From: Symsagittifera roscoffensis
Lineage: Eukaryota > Xenacoelomorpha > Acoela > Convolutidae
DNA: 64,000 nt
Direction: 5' to 3'
NCBI RefSeq assembly: GCF_963678635.1
Contig: NC_087068.1
Span: forward strand, 22,345,029 to 22,409,028
Part shown: positions 42,367-55,370 of the stretch, piece by piece
Position numbering within the stretch: position 1 is the stretch's first letter
Layout: every line of letters starts with the position of its first letter
Position numbers and translations under genes: made by a program
The notes under the pieces: model-generated
What the model was told of the DNA's origin: nothing
Database searches by the model: none
The model's input: only the letters and a program-made list of their open reading frames with translations

Positions 42367-44149
42367 TCTTGGTTCATTAGTTCACTTCGTTTCAGGTTAA
42401 ACCGAGCATATGAAGTTGATTTTTGAATAGTTTAAAGTTGAATTAGAACTAGCTCGAATAAAATTTTAGCAACGATTAATTAAATGCAACGCAAAATCAC
42501 GCCATCGATAGAGCACAAATAACCATAAATAAAAAGAACAATAAGCTGGGCTAATATATTGAGTGGAATTCAATTTAGCAAATATGCTTTGACTGTGACA
42601 TTAACCGTCTGAAAGAATATGAACTTTTAAGAATATTAGCTTGAATTTATAACTTTAAGAAGCGCTTTGATTGCCAAATTGGGCAACCGATATTTTCGAG
42701 AACAAATGTTTCTTACTTTTTGACTTTTTTACCAGCCATTTAAAGCGGAAGCTTTTTATATCACCCTAAAGCTATTAATGTGCTCAAATTCAGAAAAAAT
42801 ATGCATTTTACCAGCGAAGTTATGGGGGTTTGAAAAAGCGCGATTCAAAAAGTTTGAAGCAATAACAAAACAAACTATTTCCTTTGAAGGGCAGTCGGAA
42901 ACTTAAAGACTTTGCCCCGTTACGACCAGTCATTCCAGCCAGTCTTAAAAACTAAAGAAGAATTTGATCAACAAACATTTTGCGGCACACAATAGACAAC
43001 TTAGACAAATTGATCAAAGGCTGATAACTAAACTTGAATCTTCTACAATTTAAAGTTATTTCAGCTATTTAAAATTTTCATTTGTCAATTCCTCCTTGTC
43101 CGAATCCGAATGACGACTAATAAGACTTAAGTATAATACCACACTTAACCCCCGGCATGTTTTCCATGAGGCAGACCAAATTGGCTGGAATATCAATAAA
43201 GTATAGTCAACAAACAGTTCGAAAAGTTTCAAGGAACGCATGTAAAAATGAAAGCAATGATAGACACTCTTGGAAATTCAATAACAAATTATGATTGATT
43301 TTTTGATACAATTAACCCACTTTAAAACACAGAGGCAAAGCTTCACTTTGCTAACATGAGCAAAAAAGGCCAAAAAGTAGCATTAAAAGGGTCAAGAAAA
43401 AAAAACTTAAGTTTTGAAAAATAACCCTTTATGAGAATTGAACCTCAGACAATCGATTTTCACCAAGGACTACCCTACACAATTGGGCCACTGACACTAA
43501 AAGAAAACCAAGTCAAGCGATAAAGCGTCAAAAAGGAGCTTCAAAATGCATTAAAAATAAATTTAACTTATTTGAAATGTAATTAAGTAAAGGCAACCAC
43601 ACTAACTGTGCATGTAATAAATTGGAAAGTATAAATCCAAATTGTGAATCAATTATGCATTACAATTATTTCGCAAATTATACTGAAATCTAAAAACTTT
43701 CCGCTTGTCTAAAAACTTTTCGCTTGTCTAAAAACTGGGTCAACAGGTAAATTTTTAATTCGCTGAAAAACCCAGAAACCCCCTTTCGAAACTAGAAGCG
43801 ATTGCGTTTTTTTTGCGTTTTGTTCGCATTTGTAATTAGGGAGCGCAACTAACCTAAATTTCGGTAGATGAAATTGCATTGAACTCTAAAAAGTGCATAT
43901 ATACTTAAGCGCATTCGTTAATACATTTAGTTGTGCAAACTTATTTAAAGCTAGCATATATAAAAACAAAGTATGAATGCACGTCTAAAGTTAATACAGC
44001 ATTTTTCTGAAAAAAAACATTACATCATCAAATCCCATATCATTGAAAGTCTTTATCACTTATATATTTTGTTTATTTTGATATTATTTTTGTAAATCAG
44101 TGTGGTCGGAACTATCTATACTGCTAGCGCAGTAGCAGCCTAACTTTGA
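42367..44149. other. Upstream flank of NPC1, no gene seen
   Basis: AT-rich sequence presumed to contain the NPC1 promoter. I could not identify core promoter elements. A SINE-like element occupies 43323-43510. Confidence 0.55.
43323..43510 (-). repeat. SINE-like element with hairpin module and tRNA-like head
   Basis: Hairpin module CACAGAGGCAAAGCTTCACT at 43327. The minus-strand head has GTGGCCCAATTGTGTAGGG and GAGGTTCAATTCTC (about 43437-43500). Confidence 0.65.
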
Positions 44150-44700
44150 TTCTATGTGCTTGCCTCAAAAAACAATTATACAACCATACCACGGCGTATT
44201 TTTTTTCTCGATCGATTGAAATCATAATTTCAGATTTAGAAAGGTAGTTTTTGAGAAAAGTCAAGTTTTACAAAAACGGTAAGCAAGTCGAAAAATTGAC
44301 ATTTCGAGGTGCAAAACATTGTGTACAACAATTGAGTAAGAACGAACCGCTTATGCAGGGGATCTTACCACAACCCGTTCTACCCATTGAACTATAGATC
44401 TGATTTGAGAGGGTGGTTTTCGAGAAAATTAAGAAAATCGAAAAATTTTGGCCAAATATTACCACCCCCCCCCCCCCCCCCCACAGAATCATTTGAAGGC
44501 TGTAGAAAAGGAAGTATGCTAAAATGAGACTCGGTAAAAATGACGACAAACAGACAGAGTAGTGGCAAAAATTTCTTTAGCAAAGTATCAGAAAAATAGT
44601 TTTTGCAATAAATACTTTCAAAGGGACTCCAAAAAAACTTTTGAAAAACCAAATCCCATACATATTCAAAATACCTGTTTTGATCAAACCGAAAACTACA
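44150..44700. repeat. Dispersed repeat related to 5.65 and 56.1 kb, with an 18-base C run
   Basis: Carries the family h tRNA-like head and an uninterrupted run of 18 C at 44465-44482. TTTGAAGGCTGTAGAAAAGG follows, as at 56.76 kb. Confidence 0.65.
44335..44400 (-). repeat. tRNA-like head, family h
   Basis: Minus strand TAGTTCAATGGGTAGAACGG (A box) and GCGGTTCGTTCTT (B-like). A diverged copy lies at about 56450-56515, and both sit in the same larger repeat. Confidence 0.65.
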
Positions 44701-44930
44701 AGCAACATTTCAAAAAATGCGAATTGAATGGTCCTTTTTAAATGCAGACAAGCTCAAAAATATCTGTTTGCTGAGGAAAGTACAAAGGGTCATTGCCAAT
44801 TTCAGTCCTCTAAACAAAGTTGATTCTAGAAAGGGATGGGAAATCAGAAATACTTGAAAACGCTTCATCTTGTTCCTTCTTCAAACGACTTTTGGTTATC
44901 CAAACAATAAAAAGTGGTATTTGAAGAAAA

Positions 44931-45687
44931 CTAGCGAGTAACGCACCTCCGGTGCTTCGCATTTTGACAACTCATAAAAAACCGCATATATTGGAAAACC
45001 TGATCTGCATCCTTTGAGTATACTCTGACAGCACTCAATTACAGATTTTGGCTCAATTTTTCAAAGTTTTTTGATATCTATGTTCCTTGAAACTTCTTAA
45101 AATGACCTAAAAACGTCACAGCTTGCAAACTTAAAGCAATTAAGCTGTCGCATTTGGACACAAAATTTGCAACTCCTGAAAGTACTCTCACAATACCCAT
45201 CTACAGGGTTGGTAACATCAAAAAAATTTTAATATTCAAATTTAAGTTTTCTTTTGAAAAATAATTGAAAAAACCATGAAAAACGCCATATCTCGAAAAC
45301 TACAAAGATTTAAGTACTCAAACTTGGAGGCAAAATTCGATACCCCTGGGAGCGCCCCGACAAAGCCTCACTATAGAGTGAGATAAGAACTTTTTGAATT
45401 TTTTTGTGAAGTTCTTTGATCATTTTTGAAAAAGACATATCAAATGTCACATCTCGGAAACTAAGAGCATTTGAGCAGCCTCAACTGGACGCCAAAGCTG
45501 CAAAATCGAACTCCTGAGAGTACCCTCACAGCACTCAATTACAAGCAGCTCCCAAGAGCACTCTGAGAGCCCCCAAAACAATGGAAGTTTTTCGGAAATA
45601 AAAAACATGGAAAAGTTTTTCGTTAAACATGCAAATTGAACAAGCTTAAACCTGGCGAAATATTGGAGCCCGGATTTAAACCTAAAT
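44931..45687 (+). repeat. Compound repeat element 1 with ~165-bp core units
   Basis: It starts with CTAGCGAGTAACGCACCTCC, where GCACC/GGTGC forms a small hairpin. Core units carry CATATCTCGAAAACTAC and CTGAGAGTACCCTCACAG. It ends with a version of GGCGAGATAGTGAAGCCCG at about 45650-45680. Element 2 follows immediately. Confidence 0.75.
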
Positions 45688-47066
45688 TAGCGTGTACCGC
45701 ACCTCCGGTGCTTCGAATTTTCAACAACTCAAAAAACTATTCTTTGAGTGTACTCTGACAGCATTCAGTTATGGGGTTCGTAATTACAAATTTTGCAAAG
45801 TTTTTTATTCAAGTTTTTCATACAAATTTTAAAGAACCATAAAATTTTTATTTAAGTTCTTCGAAAAATTTAAAATGAACTAAGAAACGTCACATCTGGG
45901 AAACTGAAAGCACATGAGCAGTCGCATTTGGACGCAAGATTTGCAACTCCTGAGAGTATTCTTACAGTACTCAACTACAACGTTGGGAAATTCAAATTTA
46001 GGAAACCTTCACCTTAAGTTTTCTAAAAAAGGTATTCACAACTCGAAAACTACCAAAATTTGAGCAGTCTTTTTTGATGGTAATATTCGCTTGAAAGTAC
46101 GCAACTACAGGGCTGGGATTTTCACTTTAACGAATTATTTTGTAATTTGAGTTTTCTGAAAATTTCCAAAAAAAATCACAAAAATCGTCGTATCTCCTAA
46201 GCAAAAAGACGGGCATTTTTAACTGGAGGCCAAATTTGCAACCCTTGAGATTACTCTGACAGCCCCCCAAATACAGGTTAGGAAATTCACACTTTGAAAA
46301 AAAATCTCGAAAACTACACGGATTTGAGCAGTCAAATTTGGCGGTAAATTTCGCAACTCCTGAGAGTACCCTGACAGAGTTTCACTACAGAGATGATAAT
46401 TTCAAGTTTTGTGATAACTTTTATATCTAAGTTTTCTATAAAATTTTGAAAAAATTCAAAAAAACGTCATATCTCGAAAACTACAAGGATTTGAGCAGCC
46501 ATAATCAGAGGCAAGATTCGCAACCCTTGAGAGTACCCTCACAATATCCAACAGCAGGATTGAGATCTTCAACGTTTTGGAAGTTTTTAACATCTAAGTT
46601 TTTGAAAAGTTTTTGAGAAAATAAAAAAAAAACGTCATATCTCGAACACTACAAAGATTTGAGCAGTGAGAATTGGAGGCAAGATTCGAAACCCCTGAGA
46701 ATACCCTGAAGGCATCCAACTACAGGGTGAAAACTTCAAAAATTGAGAATTTTTTAAAATTAAATTTTCCAGAATCTTGAGAATTGCCTATCTCGTAAAA
46801 TAAAAGGATTTGGTTATTTATATAAGGAGGCCAGAATCGCAAAACCTGGGAAAAATCTGATAATGTCCTACTATTGTGTTGCCAATTTCAAACTTGATGA
46901 AATAAACACTGAATTTAAACTGGAAAATCGAAAATAAAACCTTTACCATTGCAATATACGATATAGCTTAAACGTGAAAAAATTCTTTTGTTAAACAGGC
47001 AAAAACAATACGTTGAAAGGCTTAACATGGCGAGATAGTGAAGCCCGCATTTAAATATATAATAGA
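45688..47066 (+). repeat. Compound repeat element 2 with ~165-bp core units
   Basis: The 5' module TAGCGTGTACCGCACCTCCGG is at 45688. About seven diverged core units follow. The 3' module AACATGGCGAGATAGTGAAG with CCGCATTTAAATATATAATA ends near 47066. A second short 3' module lies at about 47230-47370. Confidence 0.75.
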
Positions 47067-47443
47067 TAATAGATGAAAGTTAAAAAATTAGGCGACGGGT
47101 AGACAGATATAAGCTAAATAATTAAAAAAGCAGTTATACAGACAGACTTAATTTGGCCTCGGAAAAAATACTGAAAAATTAATGACATTGCGGAAAACTA
47201 ATTGAAAAATTTTCTTAAGCATTGCAATATATGATATAGCTTAAACATGAAAAAATTCTTTCGTTAAACATGCAAAATTATTATGCTGAAACATGGGAGA
47301 TAGCTGTCACTCGCATTTAAATATAGTATAGATAGATAGCAGAGCCCCGATTTAAACATATAATAGATTATTAGCTATTGAGGTTTGAAAAAGGCTACGA
47401 CTAATTAGGGTAATTTGCTGAACTAACTTAGGCGCTTTTTCTA

Positions 47444-48063
47444 CTGACCTGATTTAAATTATCCGGACAAAAAGAATAGAAATTGAAATTTAAAAAGCGT
47501 TTTTCTCAAAAAGGGTTGACATTAAATGGAAAATGATAAAAAACATGGTAGAATTAATATGGTGCAATTCAGTTTTGCGACATTTCAGCCCAACCTTTAC
47601 CCCAAAAACGGATAGCTTTTAAATTTTTCAGTCAATCAAAAATTACACTACAACTAATTGGTCATATACAGCCAAAACTATATCAAAGTGAGCCCCTATA
47701 TAGCCCAACAGAGTTTAAGCATGATAAAATCTCCAAAAAATTGTTTTAATATGAAACAACAACACTTAAGAGGTGTAAAAGAGCTACGTAAGAGGCTAAC
47801 TTTGATATAGTTTTGGTAGAAAATGACCAAGTAGTTGTATTGTAATTTTTGATCGACTAAAAAACCAAAAAGTATCCGTTTTTGCGAAAAGTTTTGGGCC
47901 CGAAGTTCTCGAAACAAATTGCGTCATATTAATTTTGTTAAAATTTAAGCAAGTTTTGTTTTCATCATTTTTCACCTTCACCTAATCACAGCCAAATTTG
48001 ACAATAACGCGTTTTAAAATTCAAATTTTATGCGTTTCGTCCGGATAATTCAAATCAGCACTG
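47444..48063. mobile_element. Second TA-flanked foldback MITE, diverged
   Basis: The left arm (CTGATTTAAATTATCCGGAC near 47449) and the right arm (reverse complement ending CAGCACTG at 48063) match the 53057-53788 element. Flanking TA lies at 47442-47443 and 48064-48065. Confidence 0.7.
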
Positions 48064-48567
48064 TATTCGTTTAAGAATATTTGTCTATAAGAAAATTTTA
48101 TGAAGTTGATAAACAACGATAATTTTTGAGCACTCCAGTTTTATATTAGCGCTTTTGCGACGAAAAAAAATCTTCGCGCTCCAGTTTTAAATTAGCGTTT
48201 TAGCGACTAAAAAATACGTCCCAGAAAACAATCCAACTCGATTATGGGATAGCTAATGGTCAAGACGATGCGTTGCTAGACACAAAATAGAACACTTTGT
48301 GCTTGACGCAGCCTGTGCAAGAAGTCGATGGTATTTTTTGAAATTTTTTCCAGCAAAAAGTACTTCAGACGCTTTGAAAGGCAACTAGCAAGCACGTCTT
48401 CATTAATAAATCGGCTAGCAGAAATTAATGATTCTTTGAAATATCTCAAGCATACTTAAGCTTGAACCGCGGTACAAACATGATAGTTGGGTCAAAAAGA
48501 AAAGCAAGAATGAAAGATGGGTCTCACAATTTGTGTGATATATTCGAAAACAAGTAATTAAATGTTA

Positions 48568-49611
48568 CTAGCGTGTAACGCACATCCGGTGCTTCGAATT
48601 TTCAAAAACTCGAAAAATATCGCATATATTAGAAATAAGATCTGCAACTTTTGAAAGTACTCTGACAACACCCAATTACAGGGTTGGTGATTTCAAATCT
48701 TGTTTAAATTTTTCAATTCAAATTTTGAAACACCATAGAGTTCTGTGAAGCTTTTCATATTTACCTTTTTCAAAACATCACATCTCGGTAACTAAAACCA
48801 ATTGAGCAGTTACATTTGAGCGCAAGATTTGCAAATCCTGAGAGTACACTCACAGTACCCAACTACAGCGTTGCGAATTTCAGATTTTGAGAAACTTTAA
48901 ATTCAAGTTCTCTATAAATTTTTTTTGAAAAACCATAAAATCATCATATCACAAAAACTACATAGATTTGAGCAGTCATATTTGGAGGTAACATTCGCAA
49001 CATCTGAGTTTACGCTGACAACCCCAAACAACAGGGTTAGGAATTTCAAATTTTGAAAATAAAATTTAAATTCAAAATTTCGGATAATTTTTTGAAACAA
49101 TTAAAAAATTACAAAAAACGTCATATCTGGAAACTACAAGGATATGAGCAGTCATATTTGGAGGCAAAAATCACAAATTCTGATAATTTTTTGAAACAAT
49201 TAAAAAATTACAAAAAACGTCATATCTGGAAACTACAAGGATATGAGCAGTCATATTTGGAGGCAAAAATCACAAATCCTAAGAGTAATCTGACAGCCCC
49301 CGATTACAGAGTTGCGAATTTCAAAATTTGAAGCAAAAAAATTTAATCTAAGTTTTTGATAAATTTTGAAAAAAAAATCATAAAAAACGTCATATCTCAA
49401 AAACTACAAGGATTTGAGAGGTGAGATATGGAGGCAAGATTCGCAATCCCTGCGAGTATCCTGACAGCGCCCAACTACAGAGTTGAGATTATCACATTTT
49501 ATGAAAATTTTCAAATTCAAGTTTTCTAGATATTTTTGAAAAACAATAATGCGTTCAAAAAACAGCTTAAAAATGGCGATATAGTGAAGCCCGCATTTAA
49601 ATATATAATAC
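48568..49611 (+). repeat. Compound repeat element 3 with ~165-bp core units
   Basis: 5' module CTAGCGTGTAACGCACATCC; several core units, two of them nearly identical (about 49075-49165 and 49180-49275). It ends ATGGCGATATAGTGAAGCCC...AATATATAATA at 49611, about 260 bases downstream of the FKBP11-like stop. Confidence 0.8.
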
Positions 49612-49869
49612 ATAGGGACACTCAGGTCTTCACCTTAACAGGCTTAAGCATTCTCGTCGAATTCATCATCCTGTATTATGGATGAATTCATCTACTCCTA
49701 GATATCAAAACTTAAGGTCAAGTTTCATGCTTCTTCTGTTTTCTCAAATGTGTTCTAATATACATTGTAATATATACAAAGGAAAAATATATTATTCTAC
49801 AGATGTGATATGAAAAGATATTCCATTACAAATATTCTATAAAGAAAACTGAGTTTAATTTGTATAATT

Positions 49870-50639
49870 TCATTTCTTCTTCTTTTTCTCTCGTTTTCGT
49901 TCCTTTTTTGCGAGAACTTCCTGTTGGCTTTCTTCAGTGACTCGCTTGTACACTCCGTAAATGATGAAGAAAACAATAGCCGGTACTGCGAACATTTTAG
50001 CTAACAGAAGATACTCGTGCCAATTGTCTTTTTTAACTAGGTCAACTAGTTCCACGTCGAATATAAGTGTGGCCATTGGAGGTATAGTAGGCGGAGCTCC
50101 CTTAGCACCGTATGCTAATTCAGGTGGGATTATGAGTTGTTTCATTTCGCCTACACACATGCCAACTATTCCGATTTCCCAGCCCTAAAATTTAAAGACT
50201 AAGTTCAGGCTTTTTTCAATAACGAACCAACAAATTCAGATGATGATCACGCTTGCTAGAAAACCGAATCATTTGGTCATGCAGCTAGCAGTCTCGTCAG
50301 TTCATAAAAGAAAATAGTCTGTAGCAAACACGTCTACAGTTTATTGTCAATGCAATTAGGTACAAAAGCGTTGAAATTTCAAGAATAATTGCGAACCTTG
50401 ATGACGCTTTTGGCACCCAATTGAAAATGCAGCGGCTGTTTTCTACTGTAGGAAGAGTCAAAAGTGACTCCATTTGGCAGTTTGCCTACGTAATGCACGT
50501 GAACAAAGTCCTGATCTGCTGCAGTGGTGTAGGAAGTACACTGGTCCGCTTTACGTGTTATTGTCGACGTCACTTGGGGTTCATCGGAGGCGTAGACAAG
50601 CAGGAAAAACATATGAACTGCACACAAACCAAGTAGCAT
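49870..50639 (-). CDS. FKBP11: FKBP11-like ER membrane peptidyl-prolyl isomerase
   Basis: Two exons, 50639-50397 and 50184-49870, join in phase 0 (donor GTTCGC, acceptor TTTTAG) to give 185 residues; human FKBP11 has about 200. Residues 1-17 form a signal peptide. The FKBP fold keeps the active-site residues seen in family members: VHYVG, TFDSS, HFQLG, VIKGW, LAYG and IFDVELV. A membrane helix (FAVPAIVFFIIYGVY) follows, then a lysine-rich tail ending KKKKK that fits KKxx ER retrieval. It would speed proline isomerisation of secretory proteins in the ER. The domain order (signal, one FKBP domain, C-terminal helix) is that of FKBP11. Confidence 0.9.
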
Positions 50640-50923
50640 AATTTATCTACAATGACATCATAACACATGATGTAACAATACGACAGTTTGGTCCAAAACT
50701 TTTACAGTACGAAGGACTTCGTTCATATACTCCAATGAAAAGTTTTTTTTCCGAAAAAGAACGGTCAGGTTTCGTTAGCTTAAAGAGCACGAACAAGACC
50801 ATTCAGGCCAACTATTGCTGCCACAGAAAATAAACCAAATAAGCACACATAATGGAGCATGCAGACTTCAAACATACAGCTTGTAATCTTAATAAATAAA
50901 CGCGGTCGAGAAACCCTTGAAAA

Positions 50924-52602
50924 CTAGCATGCAACGCACGTCCGGTGCTTCCAATTTATGACAACTCAAAAAACGGCATATACTTGAAATAATATTTGCA
51001 TCCTTTGAGTGTACTCTGACATAACCCAAGGATTACACAGGGTTGGTAATTTCAAATTTTGTTAAGTTAGTCAAACTTTTTATAATTCAAATTTTGAAAA
51101 ACCATACAATTTTGTAATTTTTTGATATCAGTTCATTGAAAACTCTTAAAATGATACAAGAACGTCACATCTCGAAAACTAAAAGCAATTGAACAATCGC
51201 ATTTGGACGCAAGATTTGCAACTTCTGAGAGTACTCACAACAGTCAACTACAGGGTCGGGAACTTCAAATTTTGAGAAAATTCAAATTTAAGTTTTCTTA
51301 TTTTATTTTTGAAAAAACCAAGAAAAGTGCCATATCGCGAAAATTACAAAAAATTGAGCACTCATATTCGATGGCAAGATTCGCAACCCCTGAGAGTACT
51401 CTGACAGCCCCAACTTCAGGGCTAGGAATTCCACAAATTTTAGGTTTTCTGATTTTTTTTTAAAATCATTGAAACGTCATATCTCAACAACTATAAAAAT
51501 TTAAGCAGTCATTTTTTAAAAACTCGGAACCCCAGAGCAGTTTCATTTGGACGCGAAACTGCAACATGAAACTTCTGAGAGTACCCTCACAGTAACCAAC
51601 TACAAGGTTGAGAATTTCAAATCATTTGAATTTTTTAAAATCCAAGTTTTCTGAAAAATTAAAAAGAAATCATAAAACACTTTATATCTCGAAAACTACA
51701 AGAATTGAAGCAGTCATAATTGGAGTCAAAATATCCAACCCCTGAGAGTACTCTGAAAAACCCCATTTCAGAAATGGGAATTTCAAATTTTGAAAAAAAA
51801 AAATAAAATTCAAGTTTTCAGAATTTTTTTCAAAAAATCACACAAAACGTCATATCTCGAAAAGTACGAGGATTTGAGCAGTCACATTTGGAGGAAAAAT
51901 TCGCAACTCCTGGCAGTACCTTGACATAGCCTCTCTATAGAAATGAGAACTTAAAATTTTGTGAACTTTTCTATATCTAAGTCCTTATAAAAACTTAGAA
52001 AAATCCTAAAAAATCTCCAAAACTACAAGGATTTAAGCAGTCATAATCAGAGACAACAGTCGCGACCCCTGAGAGTAACCTCACAGTTTCCAACTACAGG
52101 ATTTAGATCTTTGAAACTTAAATCTTCTTTAAATCTAAGTTTTTTGAAAATTTTTGAAAAAATCATTGAAAAACGTCACATCTCGAAAACTACAAAGATT
52201 TGAGAAGTGAGATTTGGAGGCAAGATTCGCAACCTCTGAGAGTACCCAACTACAAGGTTGAAAATTTTATATTTTTTTTCAAGTTACGTTTTCTATAAAT
52301 TTTTGAAAAATCTCGAAAATTGCCGTATCTCGTAAACAAAAAAGATTTGGTAACTCATATATGGAGGCCAAAATCGCAACACCTGGGGAAGCCTTGACAG
52401 CATCCCAATTATGGGTTGCTAATTTCAAACTTTGTAAAATAAACACTGAACTAAAAGCGGAAAATCGAAAAAAAATCTTAACCATTGCATATACGATATA
52501 GCTTTACCGTGAAAAAATTCTTTTGTTAAACATGCAAAAATAATAGGTAAAAAAAGTTTAAACATGGCGAGATAGTGAAACCCGCATTTGAAAATATAAT
52601 AA
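50924..52602 (+). repeat. Compound repeat element 4 with ~165-bp core units
   Basis: 5' module CTAGCATGCAACGCACGTCC; core landmark GAGAGTAC or a variant at 51227, 51392, 51577, 51744, 51913, 52071 and 52238 (spacing 158-185). It ends AACATGGCGAGATAGTGAAA...AATATAATAAT. Confidence 0.8.
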
Positions 52603-53056
52603 TTTGATAAAATTATCGAAACTATGTGATAAGCCAAAATTTATAGACTTTAGTTCTGGAAAGATGACCCATTTAACACTCAGACCGTTGCTTGTGAGAG
52701 ACAGAGAAAAGCCTAATTGACCCCTTGCAGAATTTGAAAAATTGCAGCTAATTTATAAAGAGCGACAATACAGGCAGTTACATTTTGCTGACAAAATACA
52801 GTTAACATTATGATTATTGGTCATCAACAGCCTCCTAGAGGCTACTTGATTTTTCTTCATCCATTCACTGATGACATCGAAGATCAACTTTCAGATGATT
52901 GACCAGTCTGATAACCCAGAAATCAGAAAATTTACGTTTGAAAATAATTACGCTACCACAAAATGAACGAGAAGCTGTCAAAACTCCGAAAAAAAAGAGG
53001 ACTGGTTGCTGAGGGTAACGTAAGTGAAACGATTTGAGTCGTACTTGCCAAGAATA
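52603..53056. other. Intergenic stretch, nothing recognised
   Basis: Between compound element 4 and the foldback MITE. No open frame with a recognisable domain. Confidence 0.55.
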
Positions 53057-53788
53057 CAGTGCTGATTTAAATTAACCGGACTAAACGAGTTAAACTTGAA
53101 ATTTAAAACGCGTTTTTCTCAAATTGGGTTGAGTTTAGGTGAAAAATTATGAAGACAAAACTTGCTTAAAATTTTAGCAGAATTAATATGATGTTATTTG
53201 TTTTGCGAAACTCGGGCCCGAAATTTTACCCCAAAAATGGGGCATTTTGGCTTTTCTTAGTTTATCAAAAATTACGCTGAAATAACCCAGTCGATCACAG
53301 ACATAATTATATCAAAATGAGCCCCCTACGTAGCCCAACGAACTTTAAGAAGGGTATATTCTCCAAAAAAAATTGCAAATTGTTTAAAAATTGTTTTTAA
53401 ATAAAAAGTTGGTATTTTATATAGTAAAAACGATCTTTTTTGTCTATCAAACAAAAATAAAATATTTTATACAATTTTTTGGAGGTTATGCCCTTCTTAA
53501 AGTTTGTTGGGCTACGTAACCGGCTCACTTTGATATAATTATGTCTATGATCGACTCGGTATTTTCGGCGTAATTTATGATTAACTAAGAAAAGCCAAAA
53601 TGACCCATTTTTGGGGTAAAATTTCGGGCCCGAATTTCGCAAAATAAATTACATTATATTAATTCTGCTAAAATTTTAAGCAAGTTTTGTCTTCATAAGT
53701 TTTCACCTAAACTCAACCCAATTTGAGAAAAACGCGTTTTAAATTTCAAGTTTAACTCGTTTTGTCCGGTTAATTTAAATCAGCACTG
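53057..53788. mobile_element. TA-flanked foldback MITE (732 bp)
   Basis: The termini are CAGTGCTGATTTAAATTAAC and its reverse complement, and similarity between the two arms extends for hundreds of bases. TA dinucleotides flank both ends (53055-53056 and 53789-53790), as expected for Tc1/mariner-type insertion. There is no transposase frame. Confidence 0.8.
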
Positions 53789-55288
53789 TAGATGAAACCA
53801 AAAGTAAATCAGACATTTCCAGCGTATAACAAGTCAAAAAATTTCAAAAATAATCATCGATCATCCAAATCATCCGACTGCATCGTTTTTGAACAAACCT
53901 GGCTCACTACTGTTTGCTGTGCGCGGGGCTCAGAACAAGTACGAAAAGAAGGAGTAAAACGTTAATATAGACTAACTTCAACAGATCTGGATTCATTCAG
54001 GGGAAAATTTCTTTTGAGCATAAAAAAAACTTTGCACAAAGGCGAAGCGGAACTTCGCGTTACTTGCTATTACACACAAACAAAATCATATCGAAGTCGA
54101 AAAAATTGGTGAAAAAACTAAGTCTACCAAAATTTTCGTATGTCTCGATAAAAGTTCATTCTAAGCAAACATGCCTAGCAAAACACTTGTATAGTAAATT
54201 ACCAACGAAAACCAAGACGACTACTTTTGAGAAAACACCAGTTGCGCCGAAACAACAGTGAACAACACTTGCAACTATAATGAAAACGAACCAAGTGAGA
54301 ACGAGCCTACGAGTTGTTAAGATTCAATAATATAGCAAGAAAAACCAGTAAGATTTATAGTAAGATTTAACCAGTAAGATACCAGTAAGAAAAACCAGTA
54401 ACTAGAAAAACCAGTAAGATTTATAAAAACAATTGTTAACGGGAAAAAACAGTATAGTTTCTTATTACAAGACACTTGCTTTCGCAAATGTAAGGAAAAT
54501 TAGAATTAGAAAATTTGAACGCAACAAGAATTGGCGAAAATAGGTTTGAACAATAACTTATGCCGAAGTCTTTGAAGCCTTCCCTACAATCGAGTCAATT
54601 ATCATGGAAAGTTGCAACTTTGCGACCAAAACTCGATCTAAAACTTTTGCTGCAATGAACTTGAGCCACTATCCATTTCAAACTAGAAAAAGAACTTTAA
54701 AAAAGCGGGGAAAACGCGCCGCAAAAGCGGTGTGAGGATGCAAAATCTACACCTCAGAAAACTGTAACAACAGGTCTGGGTCAATTAGCAGACTGACTTT
54801 TTATCAGTCTACAAACATTTCTTAATAGTAACTTTTAACACGGCATTAGAAACTAGAGGTCACTTGCTCCGCTTCAATTCAACACGAGTTGTACTTTGGA
54901 TAATTTTCTTTACTGGGAAAACTAAACCCTAGACTACGCGTTTATGTAATTTGAAAATCATTAATGCGTCAACCGTTATTTATGAATCGGAACTATCTTC
55001 AAGACAAAGATTTTCGGAATATGCGAAAATTCAACCAATCAACGCACTTTGAACTGTCCCAAACAGACTGATTTTATCGCTATTCGGTGAAAACTTTCGG
55101 TAACTCGATCATTCTGGAATGAGTAAGATTCCATTATAAAACCAGTTCCAACTTTCAATTCTATAACATCATTACTTTTACAGCAAAAAAATCGTGATGG
55201 GTAAATAAGACGAAGCTTGAGCAGACAAACGAAAGACCGAAAATTCATTTTTTTAACGAAAACAAATCAATTTCATACATACCAAACA

Positions 55289-55370
55289 AAAACAAGTCCT
55301 GATCGGGACTCGAATCCCAGACCTTAGGGAGCAGAGACGACCACGTTACCACCCGAACCAGCAAGTTGTT
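55289..55370 (-). repeat. tRNA-like head with a perfect B box
   Basis: Minus strand GGTTCGGGTGGTAACGTGG and GGGATTCGAGTCCCGATC. The flanks match the composite repeat at 54-57 kb. Confidence 0.65.

Noticed and set aside
49053-49331. 92-residue frame with an internal repeat NFLKQLKNYKKRHIWKLQGY
   Set aside because: The repeat is the translation of two almost identical core units of compound element 3, not a protein gene.
55289-55370. Additional tRNA genes at the tRNA-like heads
   Set aside because: A and B boxes are present but acceptor and anticodon stems do not pair properly. Only 2864-2935 folds as a true tRNA.
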